Source of the DNA: Demequina rhizosphaerae
Lineage (GTDB): Bacteria > Actinomycetota > Actinomycetes > Actinomycetales > Demequinaceae
NCBI RefSeq assembly: GCF_000971255.1
Contig: NZ_BBMC01000004.1
Coordinates: 1-64,000, forward strand
Length of the DNA stretch: 64,000 nt
Direction of reading: 5' to 3'
A model generated the notes under the pieces. That model did not search any database. It worked only from the letters and a program-made list of their open reading frames with translations, and was not told the DNA's origin. Positions 40,545 through 48,982 of this stretch are shown here, in pieces. The translations under genes and the position numbers were made by a program. The number at the start of each line of letters is the position of its first letter. The stretch's first letter is position 1.

Positions 40545-41441
40545 ATGCATCTGGGAATCGACATCGGTGGCACCAAGACCGATGCCGTGGTCGTCGACGC
40601 CGCCGGCGTCGTCCGGTCCCGCCACCGCCTCCCGTCGGGCCAGGGCGGCGACGCGGTCGTGGCGGCCGCGCTCGAGGCGTCGCGGATCGCGTGCGAGCAG
40701 GCCGGCGTGCGCCCGGACGAGGTGACGGTCGGCATCGGCACCCCGGGCACCGTGGTCGACGGCGTGGTGTCCCACGCCCTCAACCTCGGCGTCGACCGGG
40801 TCGACCTCGCGGCGGAGTTCGCCGCCGGCTGGGGCACGCGCCCCGAGGTCGACAACGACGTCAACGTGGCCGCGCTCGGCGCGTGGGTGCTCGCCGGCGA
40901 CGGCGCGCACCGCTCGATGGCGTACCTCAACCTCGGCACCGGCCTCGCGGCGGGGCTCGTGCTCGGCGGCCGGGTGTGGCGCGGTGCGCGCGGCGCGGCC
41001 GGCGAGATCGGGCACATCTCCGTCGACCCCGCCGGGCCCGTCGGCTCGGACGGGCTGCCCGGCGGCCTCGAGACCTACGCCTCCGGTTCGGGCCTCATGC
41101 TCCAGTGGGGCGTCGAGGGCACGAGCGGCCGCGACGTGGTCGCGGCGGCCGAGGCGGGCGACGCCCGGGCGCGGGAGATCTGCGACCGCGCCTACTACGG
41201 GCTCGCCTCGTGCGTGCGGGTCCTGGTCCTCACGCTCGACGTCGACGAGGTCGTCGTCGGCGGCGGCATGACGGCCTGGGGAGAGGACCTCATGGCGGGC
41301 GCGACCCGCATCCTCGACGCGTGGGCGGCCACGAGCCCGTTCCTCGCGTCGCTGCAGCTGTCGCAGCGCATGCGGCGGCTCGAGATGGACGTTCCGGTGG
41401 CCGCGATCGGCGCCGCGATGCTGGGAGGTGGACGTGGCTGA
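40545..41441 (+). CDS. ROK-family sugar kinase, probable GlcNAc kinase
   Basis: A 298-residue kinase that likely makes GlcNAc-6-phosphate for nagA. It has the ATP site MHLGIDIGGTKTDAVVVD, VTVGIGTPGTV, the catalytic Asp in PEVDNDVNVAALGA, and GAAGEIGHISVDPAG with the metal-site His. The ROK zinc motif CxCGxxGCLE is replaced by GPVGSDGLPGGLE, with no Cys. The preceding ROK repressor retains the Cys cluster. It starts two bases after the GH3 stop. Confidence 0.85.
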   Translation: MHLGIDIGGTKTDAVVVDAAGVVRSRHRLPSGQGGDAVVAAALEASRIACEQAGVRPDEVTVGIGTPGTVVDGVVSHALNLGVDRVDLAAEFAAGWGTRPEVDNDVNVAALGAWVLAGDGAHRSMAYLNLGTGLAAGLVLGGRVWRGARGAAGEIGHISVDPAGPVGSDGLPGGLETYASGSGLMLQWGVEGTSGRDVVAAAEAGDARAREICDRAYYGLASCVRVLVLTLDVDEVVVGGGMTAWGEDLMAGATRILDAWAATSPFLASLQLSQRMRRLEMDVPVAAIGAAMLGGGRG

Positions 41442-42216
41442 GGTCATCGTTCTGGAGACGCCCGCGGAGGCGGGCACGTTCGTCGCGGCGCACATCGCCG
41501 CGCAGGTGCGGCGGGAGCCCGCGTTCACGCTCGGCGTGGCGACCGGGTCGACGCCGCTGCCGGTCTACGAGGGCCTGCGCGCCGAGCGCGACGCGGGCAC
41601 CGACTTCACGCGGATGTCCGCGTTCGCGCTCGACGAGTACGTGGGGCTGCCCGCGGGCCACCCCGAGAGCTACCGCGCGGTGGTCGACCGCGAGGTCACC
41701 GAGCCGCTCGGGCTGGACCCGGCCCGGGTGCACGTGCCCGACGGCTCGGCCGCGGGCATCGAGACCGCCGGCGAGCGCTACGAGGCCGCGATCGAGGCCC
41801 ACGGCGGCGTCGACCTCCAGCTGCTCGGGATCGGCCGCACGGGCCACCTGGGCTTCAACGAGCCCGGCTCGTCCTTCGGCTCGCTCACCCGCGTCAAGAC
41901 GCTGACCGAGCGCACCCGCCTCGACAACGCGCGCTTCTTCGACTCGCTCGACGAGGTGCCCATCCACTGCGTCACGCAGGGCCTCGGCACCATCCTGCGC
42001 GCGCGTCACCTCGTGCTGCTCGCGTTCGGCGAGTCCAAGGCGGAGGCGCTCGCCGCGGCCGTCGAGGGCCCGGTGTCCGCGTCGATGCCGGGCTCCGCGA
42101 TCCAGCTCCACCAGCGGGTCACCGTGGTGGTCGACACGGCGGCCGCCTCGCAGCTGCGCTTCGCCGACTACTACCGTTGGGCGCAGGACCACAAGCCGGA
42201 GTGGCAGGGGATCTGA
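41434..42216 (+). CDS. nagB: Glucosamine-6-phosphate deaminase
   Basis: Converts GlcN-6-phosphate to fructose-6-phosphate and ammonia. 260 residues with LGVATGSTPLPVYEGL (phosphate loop), the catalytic Asp in FALDEYVGLPAGHPESYR and GIGRTGHLGFNEPGSS carrying the catalytic His. GTG 41434 is preferred over the in-frame GTG 41428 because GGGAGG lies five bases before it. Overlaps the kinase gene by eight bases. Confidence 0.95.
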   Translation: MAEVIVLETPAEAGTFVAAHIAAQVRREPAFTLGVATGSTPLPVYEGLRAERDAGTDFTRMSAFALDEYVGLPAGHPESYRAVVDREVTEPLGLDPARVHVPDGSAAGIETAGERYEAAIEAHGGVDLQLLGIGRTGHLGFNEPGSSFGSLTRVKTLTERTRLDNARFFDSLDEVPIHCVTQGLGTILRARHLVLLAFGESKAEALAAAVEGPVSASMPGSAIQLHQRVTVVVDTAAASQLRFADYYRWAQDHKPEWQGI

Positions 42217-42218
42217 TC

Positions 42219-43097
42219 GTGGCGGGCTTCACCGACATCCATTCCCATGGCGGCGGCGGGCACGACTACGGCAGCAGCGTCGAGGGCACCCGGGCCGCGC
42301 TCGCGGCGCATCGTGCCCACGGCACGGGTCGCATCGTCGCCTCGCTCGTGTCGGCGCCGGCGGACGAGATCGCGCGTGCGGTCGGCGTGATCCGCGAGGT
42401 CATGGGCGAGGACGACGGGCTGCTCGGCGTGCACCTCGAGGGTCCGTTCCTCGCGCCGGCGCGCAAGGGCGCGCACGATCCGCACGCGCTCGCGGTGCCC
42501 ACGCCCGACGCCGTCGCGGCGCTGCTCGAGGCCTGCGACGGGGCGATGCGCCAGATCACCATGGCACCCGAGCTTCCCGGCGCTCTCGGCGCGATAGAGA
42601 CGCTGGTCGCGCACGGCGTCGTGGTCGCGGTGGGGCACAGCGAGTGCACCGCGGACGAGGCCCGCGCGGCCTTCGACCGCGGCGCGACGCTCATCACCCA
42701 CGGCTTCAACGCGATGCGGCCGATCATGGGCCGCGAGCCAGGCCCGCTCGGCGCCGCGCTCGACGACCCGCGCGTCTTCATCGAGGTCATCGCCGACGGC
42801 ATCCACGTCCACCCGTCCAACATCGCGACGCTGTTCCGTGCCGCGCCGGGCCGGGTGGTGCTCGTGACGGACGCGATGAGCGCGGCCGCGGCGGCGCCCG
42901 GGCGCTACGTGCTCGGCGGGCTCGACGTCGACGTCACGCCCGACGGCCGCGCGGTGCTCGCCGGCACCGACACGCTGGCCGGGTCGACGCTCACCATGGA
43001 CCGCGCGGTCTCGGTGTGCGTCGAGGCGGGCGTGCCCCGCGACGAGGCCCTCGCCGCCGCATCGTCCACCCCCGAGCGGGTGCTCGGCCTCGCCTGA
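42219..43097 (+). CDS. nagA: Short N-acetylglucosamine-6-phosphate deacetylase
   Basis: Deacetylates GlcNAc-6-phosphate to feed nagB. The TIM-barrel metal centre is present: TDIHSHG, HLEGPFL with the metal Glu, AVGHSECTADEARAAF, THGFNAM and the catalytic Asp in LVTDAMSA. The protein has only 292 residues instead of about 380. It begins at the first barrel strand (VAGFTDIHSHG) and ends at STPERVLGLA. Thus both the N-terminal and C-terminal segments that build the accessory beta-sandwich in NagA are missing. GTG 42219 has AGGGG eight bases upstream, three bases after the nagB stop. Confidence 0.85.
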   Translation: MAGFTDIHSHGGGGHDYGSSVEGTRAALAAHRAHGTGRIVASLVSAPADEIARAVGVIREVMGEDDGLLGVHLEGPFLAPARKGAHDPHALAVPTPDAVAALLEACDGAMRQITMAPELPGALGAIETLVAHGVVVAVGHSECTADEARAAFDRGATLITHGFNAMRPIMGREPGPLGAALDDPRVFIEVIADGIHVHPSNIATLFRAAPGRVVLVTDAMSAAAAAPGRYVLGGLDVDVTPDGRAVLAGTDTLAGSTLTMDRAVSVCVEAGVPRDEALAAASSTPERVLGLA

Positions 43098-43182
43098 GCG
43101 GGGACCTCTCCACGCACGTTCCTCCGGGGGCCGCCCGAACCGGGCCTGAAGCCGCGACACGCCGACGACACGCCCGCGGCGA

Positions 43183-43201
43183 GGTGGGGGAGCGCCCCAC
43201 C
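43183..43201. terminator. Hairpin between nagA and purU
   Basis: GGTGGGG and CCCCACC form a 7-bp stem in the 131-bp gap between the convergent genes. It could stop transcripts from both sides; no T run is present. Confidence 0.45.
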
Positions 43202-43228
43202 CGGGTGGAGAGGCAACCGGGGTGGCGG

Positions 43229-44080
43229 CTACTTGAAGACGATGGTCCGGTGGCCGTCGAGCAGCACGCGGTGCTCGGCGTGCCAGCGCACCGCGCGGGC
43301 CAGCGCGCGCCGCTCGACGTCCGCGCCGATCGCGGTGAGCGCCTCGGGCGTGTACGTGTGGTCGACGCGCTCGACGTCCTGCTCGATGATCGGGCCCTCG
43401 TCGAGGTCCGACGTGACGTAGTGCGCGGTCGCGCCGATGAGCTTGACGCCGCGGTCGTGCGCCTGGAAGTACGGGCGCGCGCCCTTGAAGCTCGGCAGGA
43501 ACGAGTGGTGGATGTTGATGATCCGCCCGCGCAGCGCGTCCGACAGCTCGGGGGAGAGGATCTGCATGTAGCGCGCGAGCACCACGAGCTCCGCGTCGAG
43601 CTCCTCGACCAGCGCGAGCAGCGCGGCCTCCGCCTCGGCCTTGGTGTCGGGCGTCACGGGGATGTGGTGGAACGGCTTGCCGTAGAACTCGGCGAGCTCG
43701 CGCAGCGTCGTGTGGTTGCCGACGACGCCGACGATGTCGACCGGCAGCGTCTTCGCGCGCTCGCGGAACAGCAGGTCGTTCACGCAGTGCGCGGTCTTCG
43801 ACACCATGACGATGGTGCGCATCCGGCGGCCCGCGACGTCGAGGTTCCACGTCATCTCGAAGCGCTCGGCGATGCCTCCCACCGCCGCCTCGAGCTCCTC
43901 CACCGGCGCGGCCGACGAGAACTCCACGCGCATGAAGAACAGGCCCGTGTCGGGGTCGCCGAACTGCTGCGACTCGGTGATGTTGCCGTCGTGGTCGGCG
44001 AGCACGCCGGAGACCGCGTGGACGATGCCGGGGCGGTCGGGGCAGGACAGGCTGAGGACCCAGGAGGAGGCGTCGGTCAT
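43229..44080 (-). CDS. purU: Formyltetrahydrofolate deformylase
   Basis: Hydrolyses 10-formyl-THF to formate and THF, balancing one-carbon pools. 283 residues: an N-terminal ACT domain (SWVLSLSCPDRPGIVHAVSGVLADHDGNI) followed by a formyltransferase fold with VVGNHTTLRELAEFYG, the catalytic Asn-His in RIINIHHSFLPSFKGARPY and the Asp in TSDLDEGPIIEQDV. ATG 44080 is chosen (MTDASSW). It belongs functionally with the purN/purH and glyA/folD genes nearby. Confidence 0.95.
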   Translation of the reverse strand: MTDASSWVLSLSCPDRPGIVHAVSGVLADHDGNITESQQFGDPDTGLFFMRVEFSSAAPVEELEAAVGGIAERFEMTWNLDVAGRRMRTIVMVSKTAHCVNDLLFRERAKTLPVDIVGVVGNHTTLRELAEFYGKPFHHIPVTPDTKAEAEAALLALVEELDAELVVLARYMQILSPELSDALRGRIINIHHSFLPSFKGARPYFQAHDRGVKLIGATAHYVTSDLDEGPIIEQDVERVDHTYTPEALTAIGADVERRALARAVRWHAEHRVLLDGHRTIVFK

Positions 44081-44166
44081 GACGCCCAAGATTACCGGGA
44101 ACGACGCGCGCGTCCCACGGGGCGTCCGCGCGCGTGGCGGGGCCCCGGACGTGCCAGGATGGAGCC

Positions 44167-44706
44167 ATGAGCGAGGGCGACGAGATCCGGATCGACGTGG
44201 TGAGCACCGCCGACGCGGGCGAGCTCCTGACGGTGCGCCGCGCGGCGTTCGTCTCCGAGGCGCAGATCTTCAACGATCCCAACATCCCCGCGCTCACGCA
44301 GACCCTCGACGAGCTGATCGTGGACCTCCAGGACGACGGCGTCATCACGCTGGGCGCGTGGATGGGTCACCGCCTCATCGGGTCGATCCGCGTGGGCCTC
44401 GAGAACGGCAAGGCCACCATCGGCCGGCTCGCGGTCGCGCCCGACCAGCAGGGCCAGGGCATCGGCACGCAGCTGCTGTTCGCGGTGCTCGGCTACCTGC
44501 CCGAGGACACCAAGGAGGTCTGGGTCTTCACCGGCCAGAACTCCAAGCACAACATCACGATGTACAACAAGGCCGGGTACGAGCACCAGTTCGACCAGGT
44601 CGCCGGCGACCTCACCTACGCGTACCTGCGCAAGGTGCTCGAGGCCGGCGCGATCGTCGACGACGAGGACGACGCGGAGGACACCGCGGCCTCCTCGGAG
44701 GGCTGA
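44167..44706 (+). CDS. GNAT-family N-acetyltransferase
   Basis: A 179-residue acetyl-CoA-dependent acetyltransferase of unknown substrate. The GNAT core is clear: LIGSIRVGLENGKATIGRLAVAPDQQGQGIGTQLLFAVLGYL, where QGQGIG binds the acetyl-CoA pyrophosphate, then NITMYNKAGYEHQ. An acidic C-terminal tail (DDEDDAEDTAASSEG) is additional. CAGGAT ending six bases before the ATG may be a leaderless -10 box. Confidence 0.88.
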   Translation: MSEGDEIRIDVVSTADAGELLTVRRAAFVSEAQIFNDPNIPALTQTLDELIVDLQDDGVITLGAWMGHRLIGSIRVGLENGKATIGRLAVAPDQQGQGIGTQLLFAVLGYLPEDTKEVWVFTGQNSKHNITMYNKAGYEHQFDQVAGDLTYAYLRKVLEAGAIVDDEDDAEDTAASSEG

Positions 44707-44730
44707 GCCCGGGACCGCTGAGGAGGGGCG

Positions 44731-45600
44731 ATGACCTGGTACGACACCGTCATCGTCGAGCCCGGGCGGGCGCCCACGCTGTGGCTCCTCATCGGCTTCG
44801 TGCTCACCTTCGCGATCACCCGCGGCGTCACCCGCCGCATCCGCGCGCGCGAGCACGCCGTCGCGATCGGTGAGGCGGAGCCGTCCGAGGGCGGCCTGCT
44901 GTCCAACATCCACCTCGGCGGCGTCCACGTCCACCACCAGGTGTGGGGCATCCTGCTCGTGCTCGTCACCGGCGTGCTCCAGTTCCGCTTCGCGCCCGAC
45001 TCGCCCTGGGTCGAGGTCCTCGCGGCGCTGTTCGGCGCCGGCGCGGCGCTCGCGCTCGACGAGTTCGCGCTGTGGCTCCACCTCGAGGACGTCTACTGGT
45101 CCGCGGAGGGGCGCAAGTCCATCGACGCGATCCTCATCGCCTCGGTGCTCGCGCTGGCGCTGCTGCTCGGCACCTCGCCCGTCGGGGTGAGCCCCGAGGA
45201 CGCGGGCTCGTGGTGGGCCTTCGCGATCACGCTCGCGATCCACTTCGCGTTCGTCATCCTCAGCGCGCTCAAGGGCAAGCGGATCACCGCGCTCATCGGG
45301 GTCGTCGTGCCGCTGGTCGCCTCCCTCGGCGCGATCCGGCTCGCGAAGCCCACCTCGTTCTGGGCGCGCCGCCGCTACGGCGACGCGAAGATGGAGCGCG
45401 CGCGCCGCCGCTACTCCGAGGAGTACCAGGCGCGCTGGGACCGCATCCGCGACCGCATCGGCGGCAGCCACGGCACCCGCCTGGGCGCCGCCGTGGAGCG
45501 GCGGGTGAGCGAGGGCTTCGCCCACGCCACGCGGGACGATGCGCCGGTCGCCGCCCCGGACCACGGCCCGGACGCCGCGGGTCGGGGCGCCTCCGGCTGA
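44731..45600 (+). CDS. Conserved polytopic membrane protein
   Basis: A 289-residue protein of unknown function. An N-terminal helix, a conserved-looking [25 protein letters not shown] segment with several His, a [26 protein letters not shown] motif (acidic residues and His that could bind metal), three further helices, and a basic cytoplasmic tail ([21 protein letters not shown]). It starts 24 bases after the GNAT gene with GAGGAGGGG, so probably the same operon. A 9-mer motif copy (45534) lies near its 3' end. Confidence 0.78.
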   Translation: MTWYDTVIVEPGRAPTLWLLIGFVLTFAITRGVTRRIRAREHAVAIGEAEPSEGGLLSNIHLGGVHVHHQVWGILLVLVTGVLQFRFAPDSPWVEVLAALFGAGAALALDEFALWLHLEDVYWSAEGRKSIDAILIASVLALALLLGTSPVGVSPEDAGSWWAFAITLAIHFAFVILSALKGKRITALIGVVVPLVASLGAIRLAKPTSFWARRRYGDAKMERARRRYSEEYQARWDRIRDRIGGSHGTRLGAAVERRVSEGFAHATRDDAPVAAPDHGPDAAGRGASG

Positions 45601-45626
45601 GGCCGCGCGGCGCTCGCGGGCGTTGC

Positions 45627-45632
45627 TAGACT
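45627..45632 (+). promoter_or_regulatory. -10 box TAGACT of the glyA riboswitch transcript
   Basis: TAGACT ends seven bases before the first base of the predicted riboswitch stem, placing the transcription start right at the aptamer. Confidence 0.55.
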
Positions 45633-45636
45633 CGGG

Positions 45637-45720
45637 CCTGCCGCAACTGGCGCAGTGGGCTCACCCACAGGGAGCGGCAAGGAGTACAGACGACTGCTGG
45701 TCGCACGCCTGGGCCACTGG
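45637..45720 (+). ncRNA. ZTP (pfl) riboswitch in the glyA leader
   Basis: The leader folds as the ZTP/ZMP aptamer. The P1 stem pairs TGCCGC (45639) with GCGGCA (45674). Inside are the conserved AACTGGCG and a second stem GTGGG/CCCAC, then AGGGA. Downstream lies the second conserved block ACGCCTGGGC (45705-45714) that forms the pseudoknot domain. The class is known to control one-carbon and purine genes such as glyA, folD and purH. A hairpin GCCGG/CCGGC at 45738-45754 near the ribosome site may be the expression platform. Confidence 0.82.
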
Positions 45721-45773
45721 TCACCGGAATCACGCATGCCGGCGACCCTGCCGGCGGACAGACAAGGACAGTC

Positions 45774-47066
45774 ATGACGACCGACTCCAGCGCCACCGCT
45801 GCGGTGATGAACGCCACGCTGCAGGACTTCGACCCCGAGATCGCTCAGGTCCTCGACCGCGAGCTCGACCGCCAGCGCACCTACCTCGAGATGATCGCGT
45901 CCGAGAACTTCGTGCCGCGCTCCGTGCTCCAGGCCCAGGGCTCCGTGCTCACCAACAAGTACGCCGAGGGCTACCCCGGCCGCCGCTACTACGGCGGCTG
46001 CGAGGAGGTCGACGTCGCGGAGACCATCGCGATCGAGCGCGCGAAGTCGCTGTTCGGGGCCGAGTACGCGAACGTCCAGCCCCACTCGGGCGCCACCGCC
46101 AACGCCGCGGTGCTGCACGCCCTCATCAACGCCGGCGACAAGATCATGGGCCTGTCGCTCGCGCATGGCGGCCACCTCACGCACGGCATGAAGCTCAACT
46201 TCTCCGGCAAGCTCTACGACGTCGCCGCGTACGGCCTCGACGAGCAGACCCACCGCATCGAGATGGAGCAGGTGCGCGAGCAGGCCCTCGCCGAGCGCCC
46301 CGACGTCATCATCGCCGGCTGGTCGGCCTACCCCCGCCACCTCGACTTCGCCGCCTTCCGCTCGATCGCGGACGAGGTGGGCGCCAAGCTGTGGACCGAC
46401 ATGGCGCACTTCGCCGGTCTCGTCGCCGCGGGCCTGCACCCCAGCCCCGTGCCGCACTCGGACGTGGTCTCGACCACCATCCACAAGACCATCGGCGGCC
46501 CGCGCTCGGGCATGATCGTCGCGCGCGACACCGTGCTCGCGAAAAAGCTCAACTCGGCCGTGTTCCCGGGCCAGCAGGGCGGCCCGCTCATGCACGTCAT
46601 CGCGGCCAAGGCGGTCGCGCTCAAGGCCGCGGCCGGCGAGGAGTTCAAGGAGCGCCAGGAGCGGGTGCTCGAGGGCGCCCGCATCATCGCCGAGCGCCTC
46701 ACCTCGCCCGACGCGATCGAGGCCGGCGTCAACGTCGTCACGGGCGGCACCGACGTCCACCTCGTCCTCGCGGACCTGCGCCACTCGCCGCTCGACGGCC
46801 AGCAGGCGGAGGACCTCCTCCACGAGGTCGGCATCACCGTCAACCGCAACGCCGTCCCGTTCGACCCCCGCCCGCCGATGGTCACCTCGGGCGTGCGCAT
46901 CGGCACCGCGGCCCTCGCGAGCCGCGGCTTCGGCGCCGAGGAGTTCACCGAGGTCGCCGACGTCATCGCCACCGCGCTCAAGGGCGGCGCCAACGTCCAG
47001 GCGCTGCGCGCCCGCGTCGCGCGCCTCGCGGACGACTTCCCGCTGTACGAGGGCCTCGCGCAGTAA
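45774..47066 (+). CDS. glyA: Serine hydroxymethyltransferase
   Basis: Makes glycine and 5,10-methylene-THF from serine and THF. 430 residues with [44 protein letters not shown], the PLP Lys in [16 protein letters not shown], and [21 protein letters not shown]. Preceded by a riboswitch leader of about 135 bases. The stop TAA overlaps the folD ATG by one base, so both should follow riboswitch control. Confidence 0.97.
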   Translation: MTTDSSATAAVMNATLQDFDPEIAQVLDRELDRQRTYLEMIASENFVPRSVLQAQGSVLTNKYAEGYPGRRYYGGCEEVDVAETIAIERAKSLFGAEYANVQPHSGATANAAVLHALINAGDKIMGLSLAHGGHLTHGMKLNFSGKLYDVAAYGLDEQTHRIEMEQVREQALAERPDVIIAGWSAYPRHLDFAAFRSIADEVGAKLWTDMAHFAGLVAAGLHPSPVPHSDVVSTTIHKTIGGPRSGMIVARDTVLAKKLNSAVFPGQQGGPLMHVIAAKAVALKAAAGEEFKERQERVLEGARIIAERLTSPDAIEAGVNVVTGGTDVHLVLADLRHSPLDGQQAEDLLHEVGITVNRNAVPFDPRPPMVTSGVRIGTAALASRGFGAEEFTEVADVIATALKGGANVQALRARVARLADDFPLYEGLAQ

Positions 47067-47944
47067 TGGCGCAGGTTCTCGACGGCAAGGCCACCGCGGC
47101 CGCCATCAAGGCCGAGCTCGCCGAGCGGGTGACGGCGCTGCGCGAGCGCGGCGTCGTCCCCGGCCTCGGCACGCTGCTCGTCGGCGACGACCCGGGCTCG
47201 ACCTGGTACGTCAACGGCAAGCACGCCGACTGCGCCGAGGTGGGCATCGCCTCCATCCGCGAGGACCTGCCCGGCACGGCCACGCAGGAGGAGATCGAGG
47301 CGGCGGTCGAGCGGCTCAACGCCAACCCCGACTGCACGGGCTTCATCGTTCAGCTGCCGCTGCCGAAGGGCATCGACACCAACCGCGTGCTCGAGCTCGT
47401 CGACCCCGACAAGGACGCGGACGGCCTGCACCCGACCAACCTCGGCCGCCTCGTGCTGCGGATCTCCGAGGAGATCGAGTCGAGCCTGCCGTGCACGCCC
47501 AAGGGCATCATCGAGCTCATGACCCGCCACGGCGTCGACCTGCGCGGCAAGGAGGTCGTGGTCGTGGGCCGCGGCACCACCGTCGGCCGCTCGATCGGCC
47601 TGCTGCTCACGCGCAAGGACGTCAACGCGACCGTGACGCTGTGCCACACCGGCACGGCGGACCTCGCGGCGCACACCCGCGTCGCGGACGTCGTCATCGC
47701 GGCCGCCGGCGTGCCCGGCATCGTCTCCGCGGACATGGTCAAGGACGGCGCCGTGCTCGTCGACGTGGGCGTCTCCCGGGTCACGGACCCCGAGACCGGC
47801 AAGTCCCGCGTGGCCGGGGACATCGCCCTCGAGGCCCGCGAGAAGGCCTCCTGGTACTCGCCGAACCCCGGCGGCGTGGGCCCGATGACCCGCGCGATGC
47901 TGCTGAGCAACGTGGTCGAGAGCGCGGAGCGCGCGCTCGCCTGA
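47066..47944 (+). CDS. folD: Methylene-THF dehydrogenase/methenyl-THF cyclohydrolase
   Basis: Converts methylene-THF to 10-formyl-THF, the donor for purN and purH. 292 residues with the catalytic Lys region [30 protein letters not shown], the NADP-binding [18 protein letters not shown] and the C-terminal [14 protein letters not shown]. It starts within the glyA stop (TAATG). Confidence 0.97.
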   Translation: MAQVLDGKATAAAIKAELAERVTALRERGVVPGLGTLLVGDDPGSTWYVNGKHADCAEVGIASIREDLPGTATQEEIEAAVERLNANPDCTGFIVQLPLPKGIDTNRVLELVDPDKDADGLHPTNLGRLVLRISEEIESSLPCTPKGIIELMTRHGVDLRGKEVVVVGRGTTVGRSIGLLLTRKDVNATVTLCHTGTADLAAHTRVADVVIAAAGVPGIVSADMVKDGAVLVDVGVSRVTDPETGKSRVAGDIALEAREKASWYSPNPGGVGPMTRAMLLSNVVESAERALA

Positions 47945-47955
47945 CGCGCGCATCG

Positions 47956-48009
47956 TCCGTCGACTCGCGATGGCCCGTCGACTCGCGATGGCCCGTCGAC
48001 TCCCAATGA
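47956..48009. repeat. 18-bp tandem repeat running into a palindrome
   Basis: Units CCCGTCGACTCGCGATGG at 47956 (first base T) and 47974, and a third, partial unit at 47992 whose second half becomes the left arm of the palindromic element beginning at 47999. It lies directly after folD and a 9-mer motif copy at 47950. Confidence 0.9.
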
Positions 48010-48098
48010 CGGATGTGACCGGTGAGCGCCGGTGCGACGGATGGGGCAGCCCCATCCGTCACGAGGCAGGACCCGCGTCACATCTGTCATTGGGAATC
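47999..48098. repeat. 100-bp palindromic element, copy B
   Basis: The 21-base arms (left GACTCCCAATGACGG..., right ending TCATTGGGAATC) match at 19 of 21 positions. An internal perfect hairpin GACGGATGGGG-CAG-CCCCATCCGTC spans 48037-48061. Arm sequence and total length match copy A at 30809-30909 while the centres differ. It fills the gap between folD and the exonuclease gene and may end folD transcription. Confidence 0.9.
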
Positions 48099-48139
48099 GC
48101 GGGCCCGCGGCGTCGGTGGCCGCGGGTACCGTATTCGCC

Positions 48140-48940
48140 ATGAGAATCGCTTCCGTCAACGTCAACGGCGTCCGTGCCGCCGCCAAGAAGGGCATGCACG
48201 ACTGGATCGCCGGCTCCGGGTGCGACGTCATCGCGCTCCAGGAGGTCCGCGCGCCGCTCGAGACCACCGCCGCACTGATCGGCGAGGACTGGCACGTGGT
48301 CGAGCAGGCCTGCGAGATCAAGGGCCGCGCGGGCGTCGCGATCGCGTCGCGCACGTCGCTGACCGACGTGCTCGCGGGCGTCGACGCGCTCGGCGGCACC
48401 ATGGACGAGCCCGTCCACACCGGCCGCTGGATCGAGGCCACGGTGGCGTCGCCGTCCGGCCCCGTGCGCATCGTCTCCGTCTACATGCACTCCGGCACCG
48501 CCGGCACCCCCAAGATGGACGACAAGTACGCGATGCTCGACGCGATGACGGACCGCCTCGCGGTCCTGCGCGCGGAGTTCGACCGCGTCGTCGTCATGGG
48601 CGACATCAACATCGCGCACACCGAGAACGACATCAAGAACTGGAAGGGCAACCTCAAGTCCGCGGGGTTCCTGCCCGAGGAGCGCGCCTACCAGGACCGC
48701 TGGGTCGACGCGGGCTGGGTCGACGTCCACCGCTCGCTCGAGGGCGCCAAGCCCGGCCCCTACACGTGGTGGTCGATGCGCGGCCAGGCCTTCGACAACG
48801 ACGCCGGCTGGCGCATCGACTACCAGTACGCGAGCCCGCAGCTCGCCGCGAAGGCGACCGCGGTGCGCGTCGACCGCCAGGCGTCGTGGGACTCCCGCTG
48901 GACGGACCACGCCCCGCTCGTCGTCGACTACGCGCTGTAG
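48140..48940 (+). CDS. xthA: Exonuclease III family AP endonuclease
   Basis: A 266-residue metal-dependent endonuclease/exonuclease acting on abasic sites. It shows SVNVNGVRAAAKKG, the metal Glu in DVIALQEVRAP, SVYMHSG with the catalytic Tyr, VVMGDINIAHTENDIKNWKGN (Asp/Asn pair), YTWWSMRGQAFDNDAGWRIDY and the catalytic His in SRWTDHAPLVVDY. TACCGT at 48126-48131 ends eight bases before the ATG, suggesting a leaderless mRNA. Confidence 0.95.
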   Translation: MRIASVNVNGVRAAAKKGMHDWIAGSGCDVIALQEVRAPLETTAALIGEDWHVVEQACEIKGRAGVAIASRTSLTDVLAGVDALGGTMDEPVHTGRWIEATVASPSGPVRIVSVYMHSGTAGTPKMDDKYAMLDAMTDRLAVLRAEFDRVVVMGDINIAHTENDIKNWKGNLKSAGFLPEERAYQDRWVDAGWVDVHRSLEGAKPGPYTWWSMRGQAFDNDAGWRIDYQYASPQLAAKATAVRVDRQASWDSRWTDHAPLVVDYAL

Positions 48941-48946
48941 CCGGCC

Positions 48947-48979
48947 GCCGCATCGTCCCTCCACCAGGGACGATGCGGC
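48947..48979. terminator. Inverted pair of the 9-mer motif as bidirectional terminator
   Basis: Perfect 14-bp stem GCCGCATCGTCCCT with loop CCACC, between the convergent exonuclease and galactokinase genes. Each arm contains one full copy of the GGACGATGC motif. Confidence 0.8.
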
Positions 48980-48982
48980 GCG

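Noticed and set aside
45543..45773. Tetrahydrofolate or glycine riboswitch before glyA
   Set aside because: The two conserved blocks fit the ZTP class; the tandem aptamer of the glycine class is absent.
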